From: Scedosporium boydii | Taxonomy: Eukaryota; Ascomycota; Sordariomycetes; Microascales; Microascaceae | DNA length: 64,000 nucleotides | Direction: 5' to 3' | Assembly (NCBI GenBank): GCA_002221725.1 | Contig: NJFT01000087.1 | Coordinates: forward strand, 1-64,000 | Part shown: positions 50,101 to 61,100 of the stretch, one piece after another | Numbering within the stretch: position 1 is the stretch's first letter | How the letters are laid out: each line of letters begins with the position of its first letter | The notes under the pieces: model-generated | Database searches by the model: none | What the model was told of the DNA's origin: nothing | Seen by the model: the letters and a program-made list of their open reading frames with translations, nothing else | Made by a program: the position numbers and the translations under genes

Positions 50101-50484
50101 TATAGGTTATAGGATCGAGAATAAGGTAGTAGGTAGAAGTTGAGAGGGAATTAGAGGAAAGAGGAGAGGGAGCGGAAAGGGCTTCCAGCTAGGGTATGAG
50201 GAGGCCTTTATAGACAGGCACTTCTATTATCACACATGGCTGGGTTAAAAGTCTCTCCTCTCTAGATAAAAGAACTGAGGACACGTATACCTGTTCGATT
50301 TATAAGTGGTGGAAGCTACATATTTGTCAAATATATAAAACTATAAGAGGTTAGAAGTAAGTTCAGTACCCTAGATACTGGCGGGGTTGTAGTAGGTGAT
50401 ATATAGTTAGTGATGCTTTGCGTTCGATTTCAGAATCGGGAGGTGTAGTATTGCTTGATGTAGGACAGCCCTAGCTGATATTGT

Positions 50485-51060
50485 CTTCTATACACTATAG
50501 TCCTGCTCCTGGCGCTGATGTTTTGCTAGGTCTTCCCCTTTTATCAACCAGCCAAGTCATCCTCTTCTCTCTAACATAGCACTTAGGGCCACCTAGGTTG
50601 AGTTTCCGCTCGGCCTTGTATGGTAGGTATGCTCTATATTGCCCTATTTAGTTACAAGGCTCCTTGCAGATCAGCAATCTAACCTATTATAGTTGTCTAC
50701 ATTTCGTTCTATTATTGCAGAGCCTCCTATAGTTCTTAGTTCTCTTAGCGTAGGCACTTCACCTCCTCAATTAAGTTTAAGTCCTTATCATCACTACCCG
50801 CCAAGTCACTGAGCAGGCACTTCTACTTATAATCAGGTAGTGAGGAAGCATTTAGATGGACACAGTGTAGATGCTCTTTCAAATTTTCCTATCTTGAAAA
50901 GACTTTGCCCCTATGTCACTTATAGCTTTAATACAGGCATTGGAGGATTTCCTTCAGTCCATCATACATACCATAGACTTCTCTCTTATAATGTAATAAA
51001 CCTCATAAATAAGTAAACCTAGGAAGCTTCTTATAGCAATAAAGCCTTGGGTGCTGACAG
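50485..51060 (-). pseudogene. C2H2 zinc-finger protein fossil
   Basis: One complement frame from TGT at 51059 reads CQHPRLYCYKKLPRFTYL, then (after a TGA) GLLHYKREVYGMYDGLKE, then about 20 residues later HRGKVFSR, a TAG, and ENLKEHLHCVH. This is the common fungal two-finger pattern (FTYxxGLxRHxREVH ... CKRHxGxxFSRxENLxEHxRRVH) with several Cys/His changed to Tyr by C-to-T/G-to-A transitions. It then continues as a Glu/Leu-rich, possibly coiled-coil stretch to about 50,485. The gene lies 385 bp upstream of the RTC4-like fossil on the same strand; whether they were one gene cannot be told. Confidence 0.7.
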
Positions 51061-53269
51061 ACGATAGCATTGCTACCTGAGCGCCTCTAGATGTTACTAA
51101 GTAATTGTATACTTCTAGTCCTGGACGCCTTATTTAGGAACAGCCCTGATTGATTTAAAGGCAGAAAGCGCTTACTAATGTAGGAGGCCTTACAGAGGCG
51201 CAGTATAATATAGTAATGTAGACTGCCTTAATAAAGGCAGATATATTTAGCGACAATAGGCAGGGACTAAGAGGTAGTCTACTACTTGTTTCCTAGTGCT
51301 AAGTAGTATATCTAGTAACTTAAATAGGTGCTAATTTTAGCTATATGCCGGCTTTAATATCTAACTGCAAGGCGATAGGTAACTAACTTCTAGTACCTGG
51401 GGTCTAAAACCCCCTTCTTACATACACAAACAGCTAAGTGCTACCCTGAAAATTAAAGAAAGAGATAAAAGGAAGCAGGATAGCACAGTGGCTAGACCCA
51501 AGAGAAACCGAGGTCTGGCTCAGCGGACACTGAAATCGAATAAGTGCTCAGATTCGTTGTAAGGTAGATTTTTTTCTAAATACAACCTACAATAATAAGT
51601 CTCTTCAAAAGCCAAGCAACAGGGTCTCTTCCACAGTCGTCAGACACCACTAAGAGGCTTTTTCTGCAGGTCATGGGTCACTAGGCCTACATTTTTCGCC
51701 AGACAGGGACCTAAAAGAGGGTTAGAAATTAGAGCTGCTTTGGAGAGAGGGAGGGCCGGGGGCTAAGCGTACAGGTATAGCGAGGTCCAGTGTAGGGTCT
51801 TTAGGATATGAAGGGACAGCCTCAAAGGTCTTCCCAACGCTACTGTATAGTAGTCGGTAAGTGCTAGTTTGTTGAAGACGTCGAAGATGATATGAATCTA
51901 ATATTGCCTTTCCATCATAAGAAACTGTGGTATTGGGGCTTGGCTGTATGCAACGAAGCTACACTACTTGATAAAACCAAGCGCGGTCTCAATTATCTGA
52001 TTGGGGGAGTCTTATGCGTTATTATAGTGAGGGCTCTTTAGCGAAATGCTGATAAAAATTCGCTTTGCGTTGTTTGATTCCATGATATAGAACAGGACCT
52101 ATGTGGATAGTGTACAGGCAGGCCTGTAAGGGTAGGAGATAATAGTTTTGAGGTGGAAGTAGTACAAATTGATGATGCTGGCGAGAAGTCTGTGAGCACA
52201 CTCGATGAGTCAACAGTGAGCATCTCAGTATAAGGGATTAAGGACATTCAGCCATGGAAATTCTGACATTCACCCGACATATAAGAGACATCACAGCCTT
52301 AATAAGCAAATAATCGAAAAGTAATATTGTATATATGAAACTAAGAAGGAAACTAGAACCTAGTAAGTAAAGGTCTAGTTTAAGAATACATTAGTGCCTG
52401 AGGTAGAAAAACTGCTTTTACAAATAGTTCCGAGAAAAAAACCTAGAGGTGGGATAATGGGGAGAGCCTGAGAATATATAAGTAAACGACAATAGGCTTA
52501 AGTAGCATCAATATTTTCATCTTCGGCTTCCACTGCTGAGTGAAGGAGGCATTTGAATGTTATAAATAGGCACGCTGATATCTAAGGGAACAACTACAAT
52601 CTAGTAAGGTAATAATAGTTGGAGGCAGGGTAGTTGCAACCTGAAAAAGAGGGGATTCCAAGTAAGTACTTAATCGATCAGAAGGCCACATCAAGCATCA
52701 TCAAGCATCCTTGCCCCCCTATAGCAGCATAGCCTCTGAGTTGGCCCTAGCACGATGGATGATGAGGATCGACAGCTGGCAGGAGTAACATCGACACACT
52801 AGCCCGGATCGAATGTTGAAGCCTCCACTAATGGTCAAGCTGGTCCCTCTTGCGTGGATATCTCTGAGCAGGCACAGGTCTTGGCGCAATGGCTATTGGA
52901 ATTGGAGAACGACAACTGGCGGAAGTACTACGGGAACACCGAAATCAACACTTGCATCCACCACGATCGGATCTCGAAGCTTGCACTAGTGATCAAAGCT
53001 ATAGATATAGAAGTAAGGTGCTAAACCCTCCAGTGTATCGATTAGACTTACTAAATCGTTTAAGACTAAAAGCAAAAATTTGTTTATCCTCTGATGTAAA
53101 GGGCCTCTTAATATATCCCTCAGCCCATCAGAACAGGAGATGTTCCCTACAGAAATCGTCATCTTACACTAGGATGGGGGTACTGTAAACGGCGAAGCGA
53201 TGGAAGTCAGCAGACGGGTTGCTGTAGAGAGCCCTGCGAGGATCTGCATTACCAATAGAGCCATCCTAC
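51061..53269. other. Moderately mutated region with no recognised gene
   Basis: This stretch is less AT-rich than the flanking blocks. Only short frames are seen (for example 52889-53188 on +). Around 52,765-52,850 and 52,905-53,000 two imperfect copies of a segment (CGACAGCTGGC / CGACAACTGGC, CCGGATCGAA / CGATCGGATC, TGGTCAAGCT / TGATCAAAGCT) follow each other. No RNA gene was recognised. Confidence 0.35.
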
Positions 53270-53947
53270 TCATTTAGACCATCTTTTAGAAAAGAAATCG
53301 TGGTCGATAGTTCCGTCATCTTTGGCTCCACCGAACCTATATAATCCGAGATCTGACAGCATCGCTGCTAGGGCGTTTTCTACAATAGTTTCAGAATCGT
53401 GAGGCAAAACTTGGGATTCCTGGGGGCTTGCGCTAGTTTTAATTCTCTTCCTTGGGCGAGGGAACTCGAATTTCGTCGTCACATCACACTTCATTAGAGG
53501 GGTTTCTGCCTTTATAGCTGCCATACCAAGTTCTTTATCCTACTCTAACTCTTTGATGAATTGTATAATGCGATAGAGGTTAGTATCTAGTAGAACCTCT
53601 AGTTCAGGTGCAATGGTTACATCATCTTGCAAAGCTGCTCCTAGCGCTGCAACAGCACGGGCTTTGCTGACTTTGTAAAACCTAGCCTTGAGAGAGGCTT
53701 CATCCACTAAGCTATCTGCGGCTTGAAGGGAGAAGACAATAGAATGGATGCGGCCTGGCAATTTCTCCTGCTTGGTCTGGACAGTATGGGTGAAGCACTG
53801 GAATAGACGAAGGAGCTTGCAATCTTTGCTATCGAGGACAAGGGGGGCGACTTCGAGGAGCAACTGTCAAACCAGACCTGGATATTGTTGTATGGCATCT
53901 TGGACGTCTATTGGGGAGTTGTCAAGGGAGAACTTGAAGGTTGACAT
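53270..53947 (-). pseudogene. Nearly intact small gene with two in-frame stops, unrecognised
   Basis: On the complement a frame from ATG 53947 (MSTFKFSLDNSPIDVQDAIQ) runs 225 codons to a stop at 53270, interrupted only by TGA near 53,869 and TAG near 53,536. TAG fits a Gln codon and TGA an Arg codon changed by C to T. The protein has a helical, Ala/Leu-rich middle (SKARAVAALGAALQDDVTIA) and a basic RPRKRIK patch that could be a nuclear signal. No family is recognised. It is much less mutated than the neighbouring sequence. Readthrough or misread introns are less likely, since neither stop is flanked by clear splice sites. Confidence 0.55.
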
Positions 53948-54000
53948 GGGAATACTAGATGAACAAACAGTGAGAGAGGAGAGTTGGACGTAGCTGTGCG

Positions 54001-54150
54001 TGTGTAAAAGTAGCATTTGCTAGTTTTCCGTGTGTAAGAGTAGCATTTGCTAGTTTTCTATGCGTAAGAGTGGCATTTGCTAGTTTTCCGTGCGTAAGAG
54101 TGGCATTTGCCAGTTTTCCGTATGTAAAAGTAGCATTTGCTAGTTTTCCG
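54001..54150. repeat. 30-bp minisatellite, five tandem copies
   Basis: Five head-to-tail 30-bp units at 54001, 54031, 54061, 54091 and 54121, each a variant of TGYGTAAGAGTRGCATTTGC followed by TAGTTTTCCG. Differences between units are almost all transitions. The array lies about 50 bp upstream of the ATG of the pseudogene at 53947. In one complement frame it would encode a 10-residue repeat (GKLANATLTH), but that frame is an unlikely gene. Confidence 0.95.
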
Positions 54151-56369
54151 TACATGCAAGGCTTGGCCAATGCGCAATCGTGTAACAACCATGCAGCCAC
54201 CATTTGGGGGGGTGTGCAAAGGGAGGGCGAGGATTGGGTACCTACCTGCAGCCACAACCAGGGGTCATGGGTTGGGCATACAACACAACCTTAACAAGCC
54301 CTATATTAAGTAGATGCGACATAATCTATTCGGATGCAGTAAGGAGCCCCTCTTCCCAACTGGTCAGCTCTGTGAATCCCGGACTAATATAGAAAACATA
54401 GACAGGTCAAGTCACCCCCAAATCACAACATGGCTGTAAAGTTGGGCTGGTTTAACAAGCGCGGTCTCTACATCCTTGTAGACCTATAAGTAATGCTCCT
54501 TTCCTATCATCTCGGGCAATCAATTCGGCACGAGTCCTAGTCGGTCTAGAACACCATAACTAGGACTATATACTAGCTATTTACTAGCATATAGATCGAT
54601 ATAATTAGAAGGAAGACATAGTTCTCTATCTAGTTTCGCAAGGCTACACGCCATGTGGCTATTAGTTAGCATTGTAACGATGAACTAACATTAGGCATTG
54701 CAGGAGGTACTAGTACTAAATATTACATTTAAGTTATAATACTTATTCTAAGGTAATAAGAAGTTTAGGATAGAGCTTAGGAGTAATCCTACCCTAGGTC
54801 TCTTAGAGAATAATATAATTAAGTATATATATACTTACCTTCTCACACCCTGAAAATATCTCTATCCTCTCAATATTCTAATTCTTTTATATTAAGCTAA
54901 TCTTTTTTTTTTTAAAAATATAAATTAAACCTAAGTTGCTACTTTTTTACTTATAAGTGACAAGGAAGTCACATCCCTATTCCTAGTTAATAATATAATA
55001 GAGATTTAGAACTAGGACTATAGCTTTAAATATTAAGTAGTCTCCTAGATTTTATAAAAGTATCAAGATATTATCAAGTATAGTCTTACAGGACCTAAAC
55101 TAAGAGAAGTTCTTAATAGTTTATCTAACTATCTACTACCTATATATAGTAGAGCTAGACTAATAAACTAATCATTATTACTAGAGCTTAAGGTATCTCA
55201 CTTTCCAACTCTTAAGGAGTTTAAGATATAGAAGAAAGATCAGAGAGATAAAAAGCTTTTCTTATACTTAAAGGAGCCCTATACTTCTTACTCCTTAGAG
55301 CAGTAAGCAGTTTATAAACTACCTAGGAAGCTAGCTCCTAGGTTTTTCACTTAAATTTTCACTTAGCTTCTTAAGTAGGCACCTCTAATATATAAACAAA
55401 GAGACTTAAATATAAAAATAGATTTAGAAATAACTTAAGTAACATCTCCTCTAAACTCTAAAAATATATCTACTAGCTAGCTAGTTTTTTTAATATCTAA
55501 AAGGTTATATTTTATATAAAGAAGTTAAAATAGTAAGAGCTACTAAGAATAAACTACTAGGAACATTTCTCTTAAATAATCTCTTATATAATCTAATACT
55601 CTATCTAGTTTAGTTATTAGTACCTAATCTAACTATAAATTTAAGGTAATAGTTAACTTTATAAGCCTTAGACTCCCCTTAGTTCTAAGATAATATACCT
55701 TATATTACTATATAAATTATATAACTAAGAAAGAATATAATTCTAATAAGTTCCTATAAATATATAAGAGTATTTTTAAGAAATATATTATTTATAGTTC
55801 AAGTTACAAAATACCTTTATACTAAAAAGTAGGCCTTAGATATAGCCTTAAATAAGTTAGGAGAACCCTAATAAATCTAAATAAGCAAATAAAGATAGTC
55901 TATTATAATTAAGCTTCTAAATTTAATACTCTATTACTGAGGTAGTATATAGATTAGTAGATATACTTGCTAGTATAGTTTATTATATAGGGTAGCCCGA
56001 GCAAGTTATATATAAGTAACTACATAGTAGAAAACATTACCGCCCTACCCTAATAATCTCTATAGTATTAGAATACTTCCCTAAAATAAATAGCCTAGTT
56101 AATTTACTATTTATTAGTATCTAGTTAGTATATATATTATACTACTCCTAGCTAGGTCATTAGAGATAAAAAGGTACCCTTTAAATATTAATATATATTT
56201 AAATCCTAAGTTATTATTATATACTATATTGCCTACAGCTTCTATATATTAGCTTTATATTAACTCTTTATCCTTCTAGCTTTCTTTACTTTTATAATAT
56301 CTCTTTCTCTAGTCTTATAAAGTACTATAACCCTTTCCAAGGCTCCTACTTAAAACTAAGTCTCTAGTA
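54151..56369. repeat. Mixed then strongly AT-rich sequence, nothing recognised
   Basis: 54,151-54,700 is of moderate composition with no convincing gene. From about 54,700 RIP-type AT-rich DNA resumes up to the element B insertion site. A poly-T/poly-A run lies at about 54,901-54,918. Some + strand frames near 54,960-55,450 show RIP-type stops but match no family I recognise. Confidence 0.4.
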
Positions 56370-56374
56370 ATATA

Positions 56375-56814
56375 TATTACAATCCTAATACTTCAGGGTT
56401 TCAGCTGATCAATGGAATAGGAAGGTGCTGAGGTAGCAGGTGCCTGTTTAGAGATAAGTGAGGCAGTCGAGCAGTATTTACAATGATAGATGCTGAGAGT
56501 GTGTATATAAGTATAGGGTGTAGGTGTTACTTATATTAACTACTAAAGAGTCTAGAAGATAACTAGACTAGTAGGAGACATTATAGCTTTATATAGACAT
56601 TTTTTCCATCTATCTTCAGCTCCTTATTGTAGTCAATTAAGTCCCTACTTGATTGCTTAGTCGATCTTTAGTTCAACTAGCTAGTCGGTTAGATAGTCAT
56701 CTGACTAACTTATTAGATATCATATTACCTGATTCTGTAATTAAGCTATTCTGATTCTGCTGTTCCTCGCTTACTACTCTGCTCATGTGATGTAGCCGCA
56801 GCCAGCCCGTGACA
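56375..56814 (-). repeat. 3' LTR of element B
   Basis: This 440-bp repeat starts TATTACAATCC (RIP-altered TGTTACGGTCC) and ends CCCGTGACA on the + strand. It is co-linear with 63440-63879 and with the solo LTR at 40925-41366. Confidence 0.92.
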
Positions 56815-56831
56815 CGATTTCCCCTCTCCCT
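56815..56831 (-). promoter_or_regulatory. Polypurine tract of element B
   Basis: On the minus strand, AGGGAGAGGGGAAATCG sits immediately upstream of the 3' LTR. It fixes the orientation of element B and is better preserved than most of the element. Confidence 0.7.
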
Positions 56832-56920
56832 TAGTCTTTGTCCCTAAAGACCTATTGATTCTTCGTAAAGCCTTCTTCCTTTCTTTTCTTATTTGTAGGT
56901 TCCTTCTTACCCTCCTAATC

Positions 56921-57555
56921 ATGTCTGACTATGTTTCCAAATCTCGTTCAGGGGTTGTAACTTTCTAGATCAATTACGATTATCTCGCTTGGGCTATAGA
57001 TAATATTCTTTCTAAGTAGTACCCTTTTAAAATGTCCAAGTATACTTCTTGTTTTAATGTAAAGGTTCCCTAGGACTATATTATTTGTAAAGGGTAGTCC
57101 TACTATAATAGTTATATTCACCTTAAATACCTGAACTGTAATACTAGTAGTGTAACTGATTCTACCTATAAGTCTTCCCTTATCCTAGACTCTATTATTT
57201 TACTAACTCCCCTAGTTAACTAACTAGAATAGGAACAAGCCTATTTAGAATACGAGAAGTAGAAAGTGGAGGAGGAGGTAGAGAAGGCCCTAGAGGCCTT
57301 CTAGGCTGCCTCCTCTAAGGTTTGTCGCTTATATAGGGAGGAGGAGCTCTATAAGAAAAGGGTCCTAGAGGTAGTTAGGCTAGGGATGAAGTAGGTAGCT
57401 AAAGAGGACGCTGCAGAGGGCGTCCCCACCTCCATTCCTACTTTAGAGATTAATTGGAGTTTGCTGATAGATCCTACACTGTTAGATCCCTCGGTTTTAT
57501 TGGGTTTTTCTAGTAGTAGTCTATAAGAAGTTATAGGCTCTCTATTAAATGTTTA
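56921..57555 (+). pseudogene. Antisense extra ORF of element B (RIP-broken)
   Basis: The + strand frame starts at ATG 56921 (MSDYVSKSRSGVVTF, then TAG, then INYDYLAWAIDNILSK) and runs about 210 codons. In the text I read, every stop before the end is TAG or TAA at a Gln-compatible position. It includes a Glu-rich probable coiled coil (AYLEYEK, TAG, KVEEEVEKALEAF; about 57,240-57,302) and RLYREEELYKKRVLEVV. It lies between the 3' LTR and the end of pol, overlapping the pol end by about 50 bp tail to tail. A pyrimidine-rich stretch ending in TTTGTAGG (56,881-56,900) precedes the ATG, as in a fungal 5' leader or intron acceptor. No domain is recognised. Confidence 0.65.
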
Positions 57556-60500
57556 ATAGGTTCCTAGGTATTGTTATTATCTTTATAGTTTTTCTATTTG
57601 ACTAGGTATTCGATAGTTCCTTTATTATTTTGTAAGTTAGTAATCCTTTCTACTTCGAAGATTCCTTATTCTTCAGCTTCGAGCTAGACTGATTTTCTAA
57701 GTAGTATTCCTTTATAAGCTAGCTTAAGTAGCGCTATATAGAACACTGGGTAGTTGTCTATACCTTCTAGTAGCTTAAGCTTATAGTTAACTTCTAAAAC
57801 TTTCTTTTTAACTAGGAAGGGGCCTAGTTTTTAGTAATTAAGTTTGTCGCTTGGTCGTGTAGTTTTGATCTAGGGGTCTCTAGTTCCTAGTTTCTTCTAT
57901 AGTAACTAGACCTTGCTTCCCCTCTTAAGGGTTAGTCCCTTAAGCTACTTATTGTTAGTATAGTACTTTATTCTTTATTAGATAAACTATAGTTCCTCTT
58001 TTAACTATTTATATAATTCCTTTATCTTGTCTACTATAAGGATTGCTTATTCTACTTATATTTTTATACCTATAAACTTAAATCCTGTTCTAGGTTCGAT
58101 GCTATAGTTTATATAGAATAGTAATATTCTAAAGCTTTCTAATATATTAGTATTATAAGCTTTCTATATTAAGGGTAGTAGTAATACCTAGTTGTCTTGT
58201 TTTTAGTTAATATAGTATTATAGGTATGTCTTAAGTATTTAGTTTATTTATTTTACTTACCCTTATATTTCTAGATAATAGGTAGTAGATAGCTTATAGT
58301 TAATCCCTATTCTATCTAATAGGCTTTACTAGAAGTAAGAGATAAATACTCTACCTCTATCTAAGTTAACTTCTTCTAGTAGGTTATAGTTTGCTGCTAC
58401 CATTTATAGGAATAGCTCTATAAATTATAGTACCTTTATAGATTTATTATAGGGTATGAAGTAAGTATACTTTATCAGCCTATTGATTACTACTATAATG
58501 TTATTATACTTAACTCCTATAGCTAGGTCCTTTAACTTAGATAGTTTAATAATAAAGTTGATAATAATCTTTTACTATAATACCTCTAGTACTAGTATAG
58601 GTTATAGTTGCCTATAGGGTTTATAAAGTTAATTTTTGTTCTTTCTATACTGAGGGTATCTAGCTATAACTTTAGTAGTTACCTTTTTAAAGTATAGAAT
58701 ATAGTATTCTTTTAATACCTTTTCTATAGTTTTTGTAATTTCTAGGTGCTTGTTGTGTAGTGCTTTGTGGATTGCCTAGACAAACTTTTCTACTAGATTT
58801 AGGGGTACTATCATCTATATCTAGTCTAGAGTTTACATTTAGTCCTACAGTCTAAGGTTTATATAGTAGTTTTTAATTTCTTCTATAATTAGGTTAACCT
58901 ATTATAATTAGTAGCCTATAGCTAGTTATTATAGGTTTCCTTCCCTATTATAATAGAAGATAGTACCTACTTTCTTAAGTACTTTCTAGAAGTAGTCTAG
59001 CCTTCAACTAAGAGTATTAGCTCTTCTATTTTCCTTCCCTTTAATATATATAATCTTAAAATTATACTTAGATAGTTCTTTTATCTATTATACTTATTAT
59101 CAATTAAGTTCCTTTATTATAATAAACTTTATAAGGTTTTTATAATTAGAGTATACTATAATTAGATATTTAGCTCTAGTAAGGTAGTGTCTTTATTCCT
59201 TAAACGCTTTAATAATAGCTATTAGCTCTTTATCTAAGATAGCATAGTATAGCTTAAGTCTATTAAGTTTCTTTAATATAAATGCTATTAGGTAGATCTT
59301 ACTATCTTTATCTTGCTGTCCTAGCTATATGCCTAGGCTATAGTCTAATATGTCCGTCTCTATTTTGAAGGGTTTTGTAGGGTCTACCTAGTAGAGTATA
59401 GGTTACTTATATACTAATTGCTTAGTTTCCTAGAATGCTTTCTATTCCTCTAGCTCCTATTAAAATAGTTTATCTTTTTTAGTAAGTTTTGTAAGGGCTT
59501 ATATATAAGTATTATAGCCTCCTAAGAACTTCCTATAGAAGTTAAGGAATCTAAGGAAACCTTTAACTTCTATAATGTTAGTTAGTATAGGCTATTTTAA
59601 AATAGCTTTAACTTTTAATTCCTATATCTAGATCTTCCTAGGTTAGACTATATATCTAAGAAAATTTACCTACTGCTTATAGAATTTACACTTAGCTAGT
59701 TCTACTAATAGTTTTGTGTTTTATAGCTTTTAGAGGACTTTGTATATATGTCCCTTGTATTCTTCTAATATTTTTAAGAAGATGAGGATATTATTAAGGT
59801 ATACTATTATAAAGTTGTCTAAATATTCTTGTAGGATATAGTTAATTATTATCTAGAAGCTTATAGGGGTATTTGTTAACCTGAAAGGTATAACTAAGTA
59901 CTTAAAATACCTAAGGTATGTCCTGAAGGTAGTCTTCTACTTATTACCTTTCTTAATATAGATTAAGTTATATACTCTTCTTAAGTCTAGAGTTGTAAAC
60001 TACTATACTTCTTAAAGTATATCCTATAATTTTAAAATAAGTAATAATAGGTATTAGTTTTTAATAGTGATTTTATTGAGTTACTAATAGTCTATATATA
60101 TTTATAGTTTACTATTCTTCTTTAGTACTTAAAGGATCAGGTACCTTACTAGTAATGTTAAGGGTCTAATATATCCCTTTTTTAGTATTTTTACTATATA
60201 GTCTCTTAGTACTTGTTGCTGTACTTTATTAAGATTATAGATAGGTATGAACTTTGGTTGGGTGCCTTCTTTTAATGGTATCTTGTAGTCTTACTAGCTA
60301 TATTTAGGTAGTCTAGTTTCTAGTTCTTTAGTAAATACTTTACTATATTTCTAGTATTCTTTAGGTATATACTATAGTATTTCTTCTACTAGTAGTAAGG
60401 TTTTAAAGGCTATTATAGCTCTTGTTATATATACTTATTTGCGCTTCCTTCCTCTTAGTAGGTGATTTGAATTTTTCGTAGTAAGCGCTTTAAAGTAGAT

Positions 60501-61100
60501 TATTATTTTAAAGGCTTATAGCTTGCTTGAGGGTGACTTTTCTAGTTAATACTGCTTAGTAGCTAAGTTGTTTCCTAGGCCTTGCTTAGTTCTATTTTAA
60601 GTAAGCTAATTAGTTGCCTAATTAATCTGTAGGTTTCTTATTCGCAGCTATGGGGTCCCTAGTATAATAAGGTGTCTAGTGATCTTAGTGATGTTGAAGG
60701 AGATGTGGTCGACTTGTTTAGCGATAGTGATACGAAGGTGTGTAGTCTCTGTACTAACTACTCTGCCTTTATAGTCTACTGGCGTCCTATTGTATGTGTT
60801 TAAAGTATATGGCTAGTGTTTTTCTATTTATGGTAGTTTTAGTTAATTGATAATTGTTAGGGAAATAAAGTTCCCTTATGCCCTGCTGTCTACTAAAGCC
60901 TGGAACTCTTGTCTGGCTAGGGTGATAGGCACCTTCAGGTGGTGGATCTACTATCCTTCTATGATGTTTATTTCCTGTAGTTCCTTCTGGGGTCCAGGTC
61001 CCATTGTCTTTATAACTTCTTCAGTGACTGATATCGGGCTGCTATATCATAGTTCCTGTAGGCTAGCTATCTATTACTGGAGCCTTTAGATCTCTTGTTA
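57510..61100 (-). pseudogene. Degenerate pol of element B
   Basis: On the complement, a protease remnant (ALVDSRA, stop, GNFIS; VDSGA expected) is at about 60,905-60,860. The reverse transcriptase at about 60,185-59,765 shows KGYIRPLTLLVRYLI, NKITIKNQYLLLLI, YFKYLVIPFRLTNTPI and FIIVYLNNILIFLK (YLDD expected). The integrase C-terminal region (LKGLTLKRGSKV, LGPFLVKKKVLEVNYKLKLL) is at about 57,960-57,760, and a chromodomain (GIFEVERITN, IEYLVK, stop, KNYKDNNNT, stop, EPIKHLIE) at about 57,680-57,540. In the chromodomain, TAG replaces the two conserved Trp codons. Confidence 0.85.

Noticed and set aside
53997..54155. CRISPR-like array
   Set aside because: Units are contiguous with no unique spacers, in a eukaryotic genome; it is a minisatellite.
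53955..54257. 100-codon minus-strand frame with a 10-residue repeat
   Set aside because: The repeats are simply the translation of the 30-bp minisatellite (30 is divisible by 3), and the adjoining text has no protein-like features.
60847..61089. 80-codon + strand frame in element B as another antisense gene
   Set aside because: It is opposite the protease region, where the minus strand shows VDSxA followed by GNFIS; the + strand frame is a shadow of better-preserved pol sequence.
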